From Isotricha intestinalis (Eukaryota > Ciliophora > Litostomatea > Vestibuliferida > Isotrichidae), in NCBI GenBank assembly GCA_023807065.1, contig JAJJLU010004082.1:1-19156 (forward strand): DNA of 19,156 nt, given 5' to 3'. This document shows, piece by piece, positions 1 to 8,907 of this stretch. The notes beneath the pieces are model-generated. The model saw only the letters and a list, made by a program, of their open reading frames with translations. It ran no database searches and was not told the DNA's origin. Every line of letters starts with the position of its first letter. Position 1 is the first letter of the stretch. The translations under genes and the position numbers were made by a program.

Positions 1-225
1 AGAAGATAATTTAAAAGAAGATAATTTAAAAGAAGATAATTTAAAAGAAGATAATTTAAAAGAAGATAATTTAAAAGAAGATAATTTAAAAGAAGATAAT
101 TTAAAAGAAGATAATTTAAAAGAAGATAATTTAAAAGAAGATAATTTAAAAGAAGATAATTTAAAAGAAGATAATTTAAAAGAAGACATTTTAAAAAAAG
201 ATAATTTAAAAGAAGACAATTTAAA
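1..225 (+). repeat. 15-bp tandem repeat encoding EDNLK
   Basis: Bases 1-180 are twelve exact copies of the 15-mer AGAAGATAATTTAAA. Bases 181-225 are three more copies with one or two changes each (GACATT, a G-to-A in the second, GACAAT), then the pattern dissolves after 226. The unit is a multiple of three and, read from base 2, gives E-D-N-L-K without stops, so copy-number change does not break the downstream frame. The array is cut by the window edge and its true length is unknown. Confidence 0.97.
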
Positions 226-1453
226 AGATCAAAATTATAAAGAAAATAAAAAAGACTATAACAAAACAAAAAAAGAAGAAAAAAATGAGAACAACAATGA
301 AATAAAAAAAGAAGAAAAAGATGATATAAAAGAAAATAATAATGAAATTAAAGAAGGGAAAAATGAAGAAATTAATATGGAGAAAAAAATTGATAAAAAT
401 GATTTATCAAATGAATATCAAAAACAAGAAATAAAACATATAAAAAGAATTAATTTATCTTTTTCTCTTAATTTTAATAATAGAAACGTTATCACAAATA
501 TTCCAAAAAATTCTAAAATAAGTTTTAATACATTTTTTTGTAATTCTTTTCATTCAAAATGTCATTCTTTAGAATTAATTGAAAAAAAGGAAAATAACAA
601 AATTAAAATTCCAAATTTTAAATCCCCATCATATAATCATAATGAAATAAAAACCACTTTAAAAATAAGTAATAATATATATTTAATTGATAATAAAATT
701 TACAATATTCCAATTTATGATTATAATTTAGATAAATCTTTAATTGGAAAATTTAAAATTGAAATTCCTTTTAATCATTATAATTTAAATTATTTATTAG
801 AAAATCAATTGATAAAAACAGCAATATGTGAATATTGTTTAAGACATTTTAATATTTTAATGTTTAAAAAAGGAATTAATTTAAAAATTAATTCAAATGA
901 TTTATATGAAATTTCTTTTTATAATAGTAAATTTCTATTTTGTGAAGATTTAATAGAAAATTACAAAAGTAAATTTGATAAAGATATTATTGAAACTTTT
1001 TCACATTTTTCTTATTGTTTTTCTTATGGTAATTTCCTAATAGATAATATAATAGAATATAATGGGAAAATATATAAATTTAAATTATATAGAGCTGATA
1101 ATCATAAATATTCTTTTTTTATTAAATTTTTTAATGAACATAAATGCAATAAATTCTGCCATGAACTTAATTTAGAAAATGAAAATTTTTTTAATGTCAT
1201 TTCTCAAGAAAATTCTAATTTAATTATATGTGATTTATGTAAAAAAATTTTCGAAAATGGAAAAGAAGAAGAAAATAATGATAATCAATTAAAATCATTA
1301 TGTAAAGAATGTAAAGAAAAAACAATATCAAGTAAAAATAAATTACTGTGTATAGTGTGTAACAAATTATTTGATTATTACCATTATTTTTACATTACCA
1401 AAAAAAAAGAATTACCAAATTTATGTAATAACTGTTCTAAAATAAATAATTAG
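2..1453 (+). CDS. EDNLK-repeat protein with C-terminal Cys-pair (zinc-finger-like) region, 5' partial
   Basis: The frame is open from base 2 to the TAG at 1451-1453, at least 483 residues, and enters from outside the window, so the ATG at 377 is internal. The N-terminal part is about fifteen E-D-N-L-K units followed by a Lys/Glu/Asn-rich linker to about base 380. The rest is a folded-looking region rich in Asn, Ile, Phe and Tyr with C-x2-C pairs: CEYC (near 827-838), CDLC (near 1229-1240), CKEC (1301-1312), CIVC (1349-1360) and CNNC (1424-1435). The last four pairs could make two zinc-binding treble-clef or ribbon modules. No family is recognised and function is unknown. The following gene lies 179 bp downstream on the same strand. 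I am confident that the frame is coding; zinc binding is inference from the cysteine spacing alone. Confidence 0.75.
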   Translation, partial: EDNLKEDNLKEDNLKEDNLKEDNLKEDNLKEDNLKEDNLKEDNLKEDNLKEDNLKEDNLKEDILKKDNLKEDNLKDQNYKENKKDYNKTKKEEKNENNNEIKKEEKDDIKENNNEIKEGKNEEINMEKKIDKNDLSNEYQKQEIKHIKRINLSFSLNFNNRNVITNIPKNSKISFNTFFCNSFHSKCHSLELIEKKENNKIKIPNFKSPSYNHNEIKTTLKISNNIYLIDNKIYNIPIYDYNLDKSLIGKFKIEIPFNHYNLNYLLENQLIKTAICEYCLRHFNILMFKKGINLKINSNDLYEISFYNSKFLFCEDLIENYKSKFDKDIIETFSHFSYCFSYGNFLIDNIIEYNGKIYKFKLYRADNHKYSFFIKFFNEHKCNKFCHELNLENENFFNVISQENSNLIICDLCKKIFENGKEEENNDNQLKSLCKECKEKTISSKNKLLCIVCNKLFDYYHYFYITKKKELPNLCNNCSKINN

Positions 1454-1632
1454 TTATATATTTTAGAAAATATAAATTTTTAAAAACTAAAAAAAACAGA
1501 ATCTAATTCAAAAAAAAATAATTTAAATACATAAAATAAAATAAAAAAATAAAAAATTTAACATCATATTCCTTTAAAAAAATAAAAAACTCCTCAAATA
1601 TAAATCATGAAAAAAAAAAAAATATATAAAAA
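1454..1632. promoter_or_regulatory. A-rich intergenic spacer upstream of the secreted-protein gene
   Basis: This 179-bp spacer between two same-strand genes is almost pure A/T with long A runs, including an A10 run about 15 bases before the start codon at 1633. It must hold the 3' end of the repeat gene and the promoter of the next gene. No TATA box or other defined element stands out against the background. A-rich leaders directly before the ATG recur at most genes in the window. Confidence 0.4.
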
Positions 1633-2091
1633 ATGAAATCAATAATTCTCTTAGCAATAATAGCATTAGCAACAAGTCAAGTAGAATTACAAGCAGAACC
1701 AATTCCAGTAATTAAATGTTTTGTTTCAAGTGATGTTCTCAAAAAAGATGTATTAACAATTCTTGATGCAGTAAATCAATTTGTAGAAGACAAAAATATA
1801 TTACTTCTTGTATCAAAATTAATGGGAGTATATCCTGAATTAGAAAAAGAAGTAAAAAGATGTTTAGCTGCAGAAAATATTGTATTAAGAGGAATTAAAG
1901 ATCTTCCTGAAGCTATTAGAAAAATTTGGGAAAAACTTCCTAAAACTTTAAGAGATGAAATTGTTAAATTTGTTAAAACTTCTGCTAAAAAAAAAGCTAA
2001 AGAATTATGCCAAAAATTAGCCACTAAATTCAAATTCGATGCTGAATTATGTAATTTTATTGATGTTATTATTAAGGAAGATGAACAATAA
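1633..2091 (+). CDS. Small secreted four-cysteine helical protein
   Basis: A complete 152-residue ORF. Residues 1-16 form a typical signal peptide: M-K-S, a hydrophobic core I4-A13, then TSQ with likely cleavage after Ser15 or Gln16. The mature protein of about 136 residues is charged and predicted helical by eye, with four cysteines at 29, 77, 126 and 140, which could form two disulfides, and a Lys/Ala-rich helix near 113-132. There is no further membrane segment, so it is probably secreted or lumenal. Codon use is less extreme than in the neighbours, with more GCA, CTT and GTA codons, as in a well-expressed gene. I have seen small Cys-containing secreted proteins of this general look in ciliates but cannot name a family. 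It lacks the six-cysteine saposin pattern. Confidence 0.8.
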   Translation: MKSIILLAIIALATSQVELQAEPIPVIKCFVSSDVLKKDVLTILDAVNQFVEDKNILLLVSKLMGVYPELEKEVKRCLAAENIVLRGIKDLPEAIRKIWEKLPKTLRDEIVKFVKTSAKKKAKELCQKLATKFKFDAELCNFIDVIIKEDEQ

Positions 2092-3443
2092 ATAAAATTA
2101 ATTGATATGTTTTTATCATTTTATTATTTAGTTTTTTGAATTTGGATTTTTATAAATGTATATATTTTTTTTTTATTTTTTTTGAAGAGGATGCTAACTA
2201 AGTTTTTAATTTTTTTTAACGCAGTTTTTTTTTAGTCATAATTTTTTTACTTTAGATATATTTAGACTTTTATTTTTTTTTGATGTGATTTTGGAAAGCA
2301 TTTATATTTGAAGATTAAAATCTTTTCATCAAATAATAATTATTTTATTATTATTATCATTCATTTTAAAATAATTAAAATAATAATTAAATTAAGGGTT
2401 ATTAAAAATGAATTAATTTCTTTATTTATCTATTTAGATACTTTGATTTGATTTTCTATTTTCTTTGAATCAAAGTGAATAACATTCAAATAGTTTATTT
2501 AAATAGCAAAACTAATATTCATTAAAATATATTTTCACAAAATTCTCTATTATTCTTTGTCAATTTAAAAGATTAAATTGTGGTCCTATTAAAATATAAT
2601 ATAATAAAAATAGGAAAACCTAATTCAATTGTTTGAAAAATTATTTTTAATTTTTCATAAATTTTAAAATTAATATATATGATATTTGATGCTTTCTTTT
2701 TTTGACATTTCAAAAAGAATAGATATAGGTTAAAAAGATTAAGAAAATGAAGATGAAAAAAATTAAAAAGGGGTGATGATTGTTCTGGTTTTTTTTTGTA
2801 TATTTAAATATGTAAAGGCATATATTTAATAAAAGAATCATTAAAAGAAAAAAATTTTCTTTCTTTAAACAAGGTGAAAGGATAATTTATTTTGAATTAA
2901 AAAATCTTTCTCTTTCTTCTTTTTGTGGATTCAAACTTAAATAATTCATTCTTTTATATAAAAAAGAAAGCTTTTTATTTAGATTTGACTTAATTTGATG
3001 CTTGAAAATTTTTTTAACTGATAATTGTTTTTTTTCATCTTTTATTGATATTTTATTTTCATTTTCACCTTTAAAAAATAGTGATTATAATTAATCTTAA
3101 AAAAATAATTTTTCAACATAAAATTCCCCTTTATCATCATTATCATTTACATTAATTTTTCTAATATACAATTATAGTTCTTTCTATTATTGCAAAAAAA
3201 AATCATTCTTTTTTCAATTTAAAAGATATGGAAAAGGTAAATATAGATTGTTCACTTATATTAAAAAATAATTTCATTTCCTAAATTTAATTAAAAGAAC
3301 CGAAAAAATATTTATTACATTTAAACAAAAGATTTTTATTGGAATATAAAGAAAATTTTAATAAAATAAAAGATTTTTCAATTATTATGAAATAGGAATA
3401 AAAATTCTATATTAATTTATCATTTGAATTATTTTATGAAAAA
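2092..3443. other. Intergenic region, A+T-rich, with long T runs and one possible relic
   Basis: This is 1.35 kb without an intact gene. The first 200 bases after the secreted-protein gene carry many T7-T10 runs, consistent with a 3' flank. A 9-bp inverted repeat (2440-2448 with 2468-2476, ACTTTGATT/AATCAAAGT) and a small hairpin-like repeat (2585-2590 with 2609-2614, CCTATT/AATAGG) are present but could be chance. A minus-strand open frame at 2887-3084 is listed separately. No tRNA, rRNA or mobile-element ends were recognised. Confidence 0.5.
2887..3084 (-). pseudogene. Possible coding relic, 65 codons without a start
   Basis: On the minus strand a frame stays open for 65 codons, bounded by TAA on both sides, with no usable ATG near its beginning. 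Its product is rich in Lys, Glu, Asn and Gln, ending in KEERERFFNSK, and resembles a hydrophilic protein tail. The same frame upstream, beyond a cluster of three TAA codons in five, gives another 22 open codons ending in EFYVEKLFF. It may be an old exon or gene fragment. At this base composition one chance frame of this length would be expected in the window's intergenic DNA, so support is weak and no family is recognised. Confidence 0.2.
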
Positions 3444-6400
3444 TTAGTTAATTAATCTTGAAATAATTTCATTATTTTTATGTTCAAATAAATGAAATCC
3501 TTCATCATATCTCTTAAAAAACTTTCCCACAACAATTTTATAAAAAAAGCAAAGAATAATAATACCAAAGGTAAAAATTATTGTAAAAATTCTATTAAAT
3601 TCTAATCTTTTTTCAAAATTAATATTATTTGGTTCAAATAAAAATAATTTTAATTTCCAAGGAGGGACATCAGAAAAACAAATTAAATATACAGAAAAAA
3701 ATAAAGTTAAAGTATAATATAAAAGGTAAATAGTATTAGTATAAAAAGCTTTTTTATGGATACAATGAATATTAAGTAAAAAAAATAAATTTAAATATTG
3801 AAAAAAGCAATAAAAAAAAATATAACTGGATAAAATACATACAGTATTCCTAGGTAAAACATCATATTCCCAAAATAAAGAGTTTTGTTTAATAATTAAT
3901 CCAAAACATATTAAACCACAAATTTCAATAAGTATAATACCAATAGAATTGAAAATAAAATTTTTATTAAAAATACTTTTAGGAAGTTTAGTCTGAGAAA
4001 TATTTTCTGTGGATTTTGTACTTGAAGATAATAAAATTGGAATTAAAATAGCAAAAATATCATTAAATAATCTTTGAATCTCATTCAAACTTTGATAAAA
4101 AATTCTAAGAAAAATAACACTTGTAATTTCAATTAAACTATAAATTAACATATATTTCTTGAGAATAATTTGATTTTCATAACAGGCTCTTCCATTTTTT
4201 ATTATATGTTCTAAACAACCAATTGAATAATTATTTGTATAAAAATGACTTATTAAATTTGTTCCTTTTTTTTGATTTATTGCAACTCCAATATCACTTT
4301 TCATTAAAGCATTTGAATCATTTGCTCCATCTCCACACATAATTACAATTGATTTTTTATCACTTTGAAAAAAAGATATTAATGAACTTTTATTATCTGG
4401 TAACATTCTATAAAAAATTTTTCCTTTTATTCTTATTAATTTTTCTAAATCTAATATATATTTTAAATCTTTTTGATTTTGAATAATATTTTGTTTTTTC
4501 TTTAATTCTGTTATTTTTTCTAATATATATATTAAGGATAAACCACTACAACATATTTTTGAATTTGGATTTTTTAAAATTTCTTCTATTTTTTTCTCAA
4601 AATCTTTATTGTTTTCTTCGAAATAAAAATCATCTATTTCACTTTCAAAAGAACTTTCACTTGATTTTTTATTTACATTATTAAAAATAGTAGGAGAATT
4701 ATATATTAGAGTTAAAAAACTTTTATTTTCTTTTTCCATTAATTCTAATCTATATAATTCATCATTTTTATTTAAAATTTTACATTGTTGAGCAACACTT
4801 ATTGTAGTGAAAACGTTGTCTCCAGTTGCAATAACTAATTTACATTGAGAATCATTTAAATTTTTAATATGAATTATAGTATCTCTTTTTAAATGATTTT
4901 GAAAAACAATTAAACCTAAAAAAGTCATTTTATTTTCTAATTCAAAAATATTATTTTTTCTTTTATCAAAAGAATTAATTAATTTATAAGAACAAGCAAG
5001 AACTCTAAAACCCTTCCCTGTATATTTTTTTAGTTGAATATCTAAATCTAAAGGAATTGTATTTTTTAAACATATTTTTTTAATTTTTTCTGGTGCACCT
5101 TTTGTATAAATTTTAATGCTTTCATCAATTGAATTTTGAACAACAACTGACATTGATTGAAAATCAGATTTAAATTCAAATCTTTCTAAATATTTTAAAT
5201 AAAATTCAGATTGCATTTTAATTTTTTTATTTTTATATATTGAATCATTAAATATTGAATTTTCTGTTATTTTATATGAATTATGTGGTTGAATATACAT
5301 TATATTGTTATTTGAATATGATTCTTGATTTAATTCCCATTTCATTGCAGAAAATAATTTTTGTTCAAGAGAATTCCCGAAATATTCATCATTTATTTTA
5401 ATTATATTATGACAACTTGCAACACACTCTGTAAAATAAATTATATTATATAATAAAGAATTTTGATAAGAATAATCCATTTTTTGATTTTCTATTTCAC
5501 ATTGTAATTTTTTTGAATAAATATGATTCCAAAATTTTTTATATATTTTATTTAATATCACAGGAGTAAATTCTTCATTTCCTAATATTACATTTCCATT
5601 ACTATTTAAAATTGTACTTTTATAACAATTAATTTCTAAAGAACTTTCTGTTAATGTTCCAGTTTTATCTAAAACAATAATATCTACTTTCCCAGCTAAA
5701 TCAATTTTTTGTTCAAATAAACTATAAATTTTCTCATGTCTTAATATAATACAATAATAAAATCTTCCAAATTCAATTGAAATTATTAAAGCTGGAGGTA
5801 AAACAACTGATATATTATTAAAACATTCAAATAATTTATCTTTCAATTTAAAATCAAAAATTTTTACGCTTTTAATATAATTTAGAAAATTTCCTTTATT
5901 AATTTCATATTTTAATTTCATATAATTATCTCCATCTTTAGGAAAATTATATTGATAAAATTTTAACACTAAAATTATTGAAATTATCCAAATAATAGAA
6001 ATTATAATTCCATAAGTCAATTTATCAGAATTAAAATTGTGATTTTCTGGTTTTTGTTTTTCCCAATTTGTTATCATATTTCCTCTATATGTATTTGATC
6101 CTGTGTTTGTTGCTAACACTGTAATTATTTCTTTTTTTTGTTCATTTGAATATAAAGAATAAATTTTAGAACCTTGATATAAAATACTATTTTTATCTTT
6201 ATTATAATCAAATTTATCATATAAATTATTAGAATTAACATCTAATTCCTTTTTTAAAATTAAAGAATTTTCACCTGTTAAATCACTTTCATTGACAGTA
6301 CAATAACCTTCTAATATTATTCCATCACAAGGAATTATTATAAACTTTTTATTATTTTCTTTTTTTAATATTATAGAATCACCAGGAACAATTTCTTTTG

Positions 6401-7361
6401 GATTAATTTCTATTTTTTTTCCAAATCTATTTACTAAAATTTTATTTGATATTGGAGAATTAATAGAATTTAAATTTTGTATTGCTCTTATTGATGCTGT
6501 AATTACTAATAATAATATTAAACTCCCAATTATTATTGGATATATATAATATTCATTAATTATCCATATTGTTATTGAAAAGTAACAATAAATATATTTA
6601 ATTTGTAAAAATTTTAATAGTATTGTTAAAATAATATTTTTTTCTTTTAATTTTATTTCATTTTTAGGATAAATTTTACTTAAATTATTATAAGTTGTTA
6701 AATCTGGTATTCCTTTTTTCATTTGTAAAAGTTCATTCTTTGAAAATGAATTATAATAGAAAAAAACTGGGAAAAAAAAATTATTTTTTTCATCATATTT
6801 ATATATATTTTCTAACAATTCAAAATATATATCATAATTTAAAGTTTTATTTATAGAAAAATTTAATTGACTTTTTTCCTGTTGTTCATTAAAAGAAATT
6901 TTTTCTAATTTAAAATAAGGATTTTTCTCTATTATTATTTGAAGATTAATTAGTTTTCTATATGAATTTTCATTATTATCATCATACATATTTTTATTAT
7001 TTGTTTTAATTTCTGTCAAATCATTTGATTTTTCATTTTTCTCTTTTATTTTTTTTTCAATTCTTAATAAAATTATATATATTTTATTACTTTTTGTGAT
7101 AATTTTAATATATTGAGCTTCATTTATTTTGCAAGATTGACAAGATAAAATTATAAATAAATTAGGAAATATAAATTCTTGAATTATAAATAAAATCCCT
7201 AATGATAAAAAATATAAAAATATTTCAAAAATATGTTTTAATTTATTTATTTTCCATAAACTAGCATTTTTAATATCTAAATCAACCATACTATCATGTG
7301 TTGAATTTTTTTTTGATTTTTGTCTGGTTTTAATTTCAATATTATTATCATTATTAAACAT
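3444..7361 (-). CDS. P5-type cation-transporting ATPase (P5B-like, ATP13A family)
   Basis: A complete 1305-residue P-type ATPase in one exon. Visible landmarks are an N-terminal hydrophobic hairpin (about 43-75), helices near 245-295, the actuator motif TGEN at 362-365, a helix near 450-470, M4 with PPALI at 522-526, the phosphorylation motif DKTGTLTE starting at Asp565, KGAP at 754-757, the hinge GDGAND with Asp1011 and Asp1015, and about six C-terminal helices. M4 and the sequence after DKTGTLTE place it in the P5 group. P5B pumps (human ATP13A2/3) move polyamines across endolysosomal membranes, whereas P5A pumps extract misinserted helices in the ER. PPAL favours P5B. Oddities are Ile for the last Pro of PPALP, Asn in TGES, and a hydrophilic Ser/Glu-rich insert near 890-960. 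Its start lies 88 bp from the divergent gene at 7450. The substrate is inferred from family only. Confidence 0.9.
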   Translation of the reverse strand: MFNNDNNIEIKTRQKSKKNSTHDSMVDLDIKNASLWKINKLKHIFEIFLYFLSLGILFIIQEFIFPNLFIILSCQSCKINEAQYIKIITKSNKIYIILLRIEKKIKEKNEKSNDLTEIKTNNKNMYDDNNENSYRKLINLQIIIEKNPYFKLEKISFNEQQEKSQLNFSINKTLNYDIYFELLENIYKYDEKNNFFFPVFFYYNSFSKNELLQMKKGIPDLTTYNNLSKIYPKNEIKLKEKNIILTILLKFLQIKYIYCYFSITIWIINEYYIYPIIIGSLILLLVITASIRAIQNLNSINSPISNKILVNRFGKKIEINPKEIVPGDSIILKKENNKKFIIIPCDGIILEGYCTVNESDLTGENSLILKKELDVNSNNLYDKFDYNKDKNSILYQGSKIYSLYSNEQKKEIITVLATNTGSNTYRGNMITNWEKQKPENHNFNSDKLTYGIIISIIWIISIILVLKFYQYNFPKDGDNYMKLKYEINKGNFLNYIKSVKIFDFKLKDKLFECFNNISVVLPPALIISIEFGRFYYCIILRHEKIYSLFEQKIDLAGKVDIIVLDKTGTLTESSLEINCYKSTILNSNGNVILGNEEFTPVILNKIYKKFWNHIYSKKLQCEIENQKMDYSYQNSLLYNIIYFTECVASCHNIIKINDEYFGNSLEQKLFSAMKWELNQESYSNNNIMYIQPHNSYKITENSIFNDSIYKNKKIKMQSEFYLKYLERFEFKSDFQSMSVVVQNSIDESIKIYTKGAPEKIKKICLKNTIPLDLDIQLKKYTGKGFRVLACSYKLINSFDKRKNNIFELENKMTFLGLIVFQNHLKRDTIIHIKNLNDSQCKLVIATGDNVFTTISVAQQCKILNKNDELYRLELMEKENKSFLTLIYNSPTIFNNVNKKSSESSFESEIDDFYFEENNKDFEKKIEEILKNPNSKICCSGLSLIYILEKITELKKKQNIIQNQKDLKYILDLEKLIRIKGKIFYRMLPDNKSSLISFFQSDKKSIVIMCGDGANDSNALMKSDIGVAINQKKGTNLISHFYTNNYSIGCLEHIIKNGRACYENQIILKKYMLIYSLIEITSVIFLRIFYQSLNEIQRLFNDIFAILIPILLSSSTKSTENISQTKLPKSIFNKNFIFNSIGIILIEICGLICFGLIIKQNSLFWEYDVLPRNTVCILSSYIFFYCFFQYLNLFFLLNIHCIHKKAFYTNTIYLLYYTLTLFFSVYLICFSDVPPWKLKLFLFEPNNINFEKRLEFNRIFTIIFTFGIIILCFFYKIVVGKFFKRYDEGFHLFEHKNNEIISRLIN

Positions 7362-7449
7362 ATAAAATGAATTTTAAAAAAAATAAAAATAAATAAAATA
7401 AAATTATACAAATAATAATTAAACAAAAAAATATATAAAATAGAAATAA
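7362..7449. promoter_or_regulatory. Short divergent promoter region (ATPase / CSN1-like gene)
   Basis: Only 88 bp separate the start codons of the minus-strand ATPase and the plus-strand CSN1-like gene. The sequence is A-rich on the plus strand with AAATAAAAT-type runs. Both genes must be driven from here unless their promoters extend into each other's coding regions. No individual element can be picked out. Confidence 0.55.
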
Positions 7450-8766
7450 ATGGATTTTCCAAACGGAATAGAAGGAGAATATTTAGCTTTAAGATATTCA
7501 GTAAAAGCTCAAGGAGGAAATAACAAAAAATTGAATGGATCTTTAACTGAAGCAGGGAAAACATTTGGATTTTATATAAATTCAATTTATTGGTATGCAT
7601 TACCAAATGATATATATGATATTCCAAACCCTTATCCTGAATTATCTATTGTAGGTTTAAGGCAAAGTTTCCAAAAAGAAAATAAAGAAAAATACACTGT
7701 GAATTTAAATTTTGACGAAATTAATTTTTTTAAAGAATTATTAACTAAAGATGTTCAAGAAAAAGCAAATGAAATATTAAAAAACGCAACTGTATTTTTT
7801 AACAGTGGTCAATTTGAAAGATATAATAAATGTTTTTATAGATATATTAGAAATTTAAAAGAAGTAAATGATTATGATTTAGATGATATGATTACTAGAC
7901 ATTTTATTGCTTCTGTTTGTTTGAAACAATATAATGAATGTAAAGAAAATTTACATTTTATTATGAAAAAACCTCATTTATTTGATTATAATATTTATAT
8001 TTTTTTAATGAATTTTTTTGAAGGAAATTTCAGTGATGCTGTTACTAATATTTTAAATGTTCCTAAAAATATTCCTGAAATTATTTTTGAAAAAATGTTT
8101 AAAGAAGAAGAAATTGCTTTGTATATGGTTATTATTTTATTAGTTAATTTTAATGAAAATTTATATAAAGAAGTGTTAACTAAAAATGAAACTCTTGTTT
8201 ATAAATTAAATGAGTTACATCCTGAAATTTTTGAATTGTTACATTTATATGAAAATTGTGATTTTGAAAAAGTTATTTTTGAATTAGAAAAATTAAAAAA
8301 AGGAAAGTTAACTAATGATCTTATTTTATCTGTACATTCAGAAAGAATTGAAAGTTTTATTAAAGATAATATTTTAAAAGAAATATTAAAAATTTGTTCT
8401 GCAGTAGATATAAAATATTTATGTGATTTATTTAAAAATCAAAATAAAATAGAAATTGAACAAAAAATAATAAATTTAATTGATAATGAATCCTTTAATA
8501 TTTCAATCGATGATATTACAGGAATTATTTATTGTAAGAATAAAAGCGAAATTGATAAAACAATGAAAAAATGTTTAATAACATGTGAAAGAAATTTATC
8601 TAAAATTTTTGATTTTACATTTAAAAATGCTTTAGAAGGAAAAGTTACGGTTAATAATTTAACTCAAAATGAAAATGTGGAACAGTCAAATTTAGATGAA
8701 AAATATTTCAGTGAAGATTATAGGAAAAAATATGGGGGATGGAATGAATATCCTGAAGGGCCTTAA
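7450..8766 (+). CDS. PCI-domain protein, COP9 signalosome subunit 1-like
   Basis: A complete 438-residue ORF. Residues from about 100 to 250 are helical-repeat-like sequence. From about 255 to 365 there is a PCI/winged-helix pattern ending in IDDITGIIYCK (353-363), followed by a long terminal helix. This end resembles the CSN1 segment in which a 'xxRVDxxxKILYAR' strand leads into the C-terminal helix of the subunit. CSN1 is a scaffold of the COP9 signalosome, which removes NEDD8 from cullins. The proteasome lid subunit Rpn7 is the closest paralogue and the main alternative. The N-terminal 90 residues, with a Trp/Tyr-rich patch, are not recognisable. The C-terminus ends in Gly/Trp/Pro-rich YGGWNEYPEGP. 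It shares an 88-bp promoter region with the ATPase. Confidence 0.65.
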   Translation: MDFPNGIEGEYLALRYSVKAQGGNNKKLNGSLTEAGKTFGFYINSIYWYALPNDIYDIPNPYPELSIVGLRQSFQKENKEKYTVNLNFDEINFFKELLTKDVQEKANEILKNATVFFNSGQFERYNKCFYRYIRNLKEVNDYDLDDMITRHFIASVCLKQYNECKENLHFIMKKPHLFDYNIYIFLMNFFEGNFSDAVTNILNVPKNIPEIIFEKMFKEEEIALYMVIILLVNFNENLYKEVLTKNETLVYKLNELHPEIFELLHLYENCDFEKVIFELEKLKKGKLTNDLILSVHSERIESFIKDNILKEILKICSAVDIKYLCDLFKNQNKIEIEQKIINLIDNESFNISIDDITGIIYCKNKSEIDKTMKKCLITCERNLSKIFDFTFKNALEGKVTVNNLTQNENVEQSNLDEKYFSEDYRKKYGGWNEYPEGP

Positions 8767-8907
8767 ATAATAACTTTTTAATTTCAAAATATTTCAAAAT
8801 TTTAAGTTAATAACTTTTACAATTTTTATTTTTAATTTTTACACTGTTTTTTGATTAAAATATATATAATAAAAATATAAAAAATAAAATAAAACTGAAA
8901 TAAAAAA

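Noticed and set aside
2440..2476. 9-bp inverted repeat that could be a terminator or protein site.
   Set aside because: It is short, has a 19-bp loop, and such repeats are expected by chance at this base composition.
2770..2800. GGGGTGATGATTGTTCTGG considered as part of a tRNA or a snoRNA C box.
   Set aside because: There is no matching A box, no acceptor or T-arm pairing and no D box at a suitable distance.
7277..7627. Minus-strand 116-codon frame spanning the ATPase start and the CSN1-like start.
   Set aside because: It is a hydrophobic shadow of two well-supported genes, antisense to conserved coding sequence.
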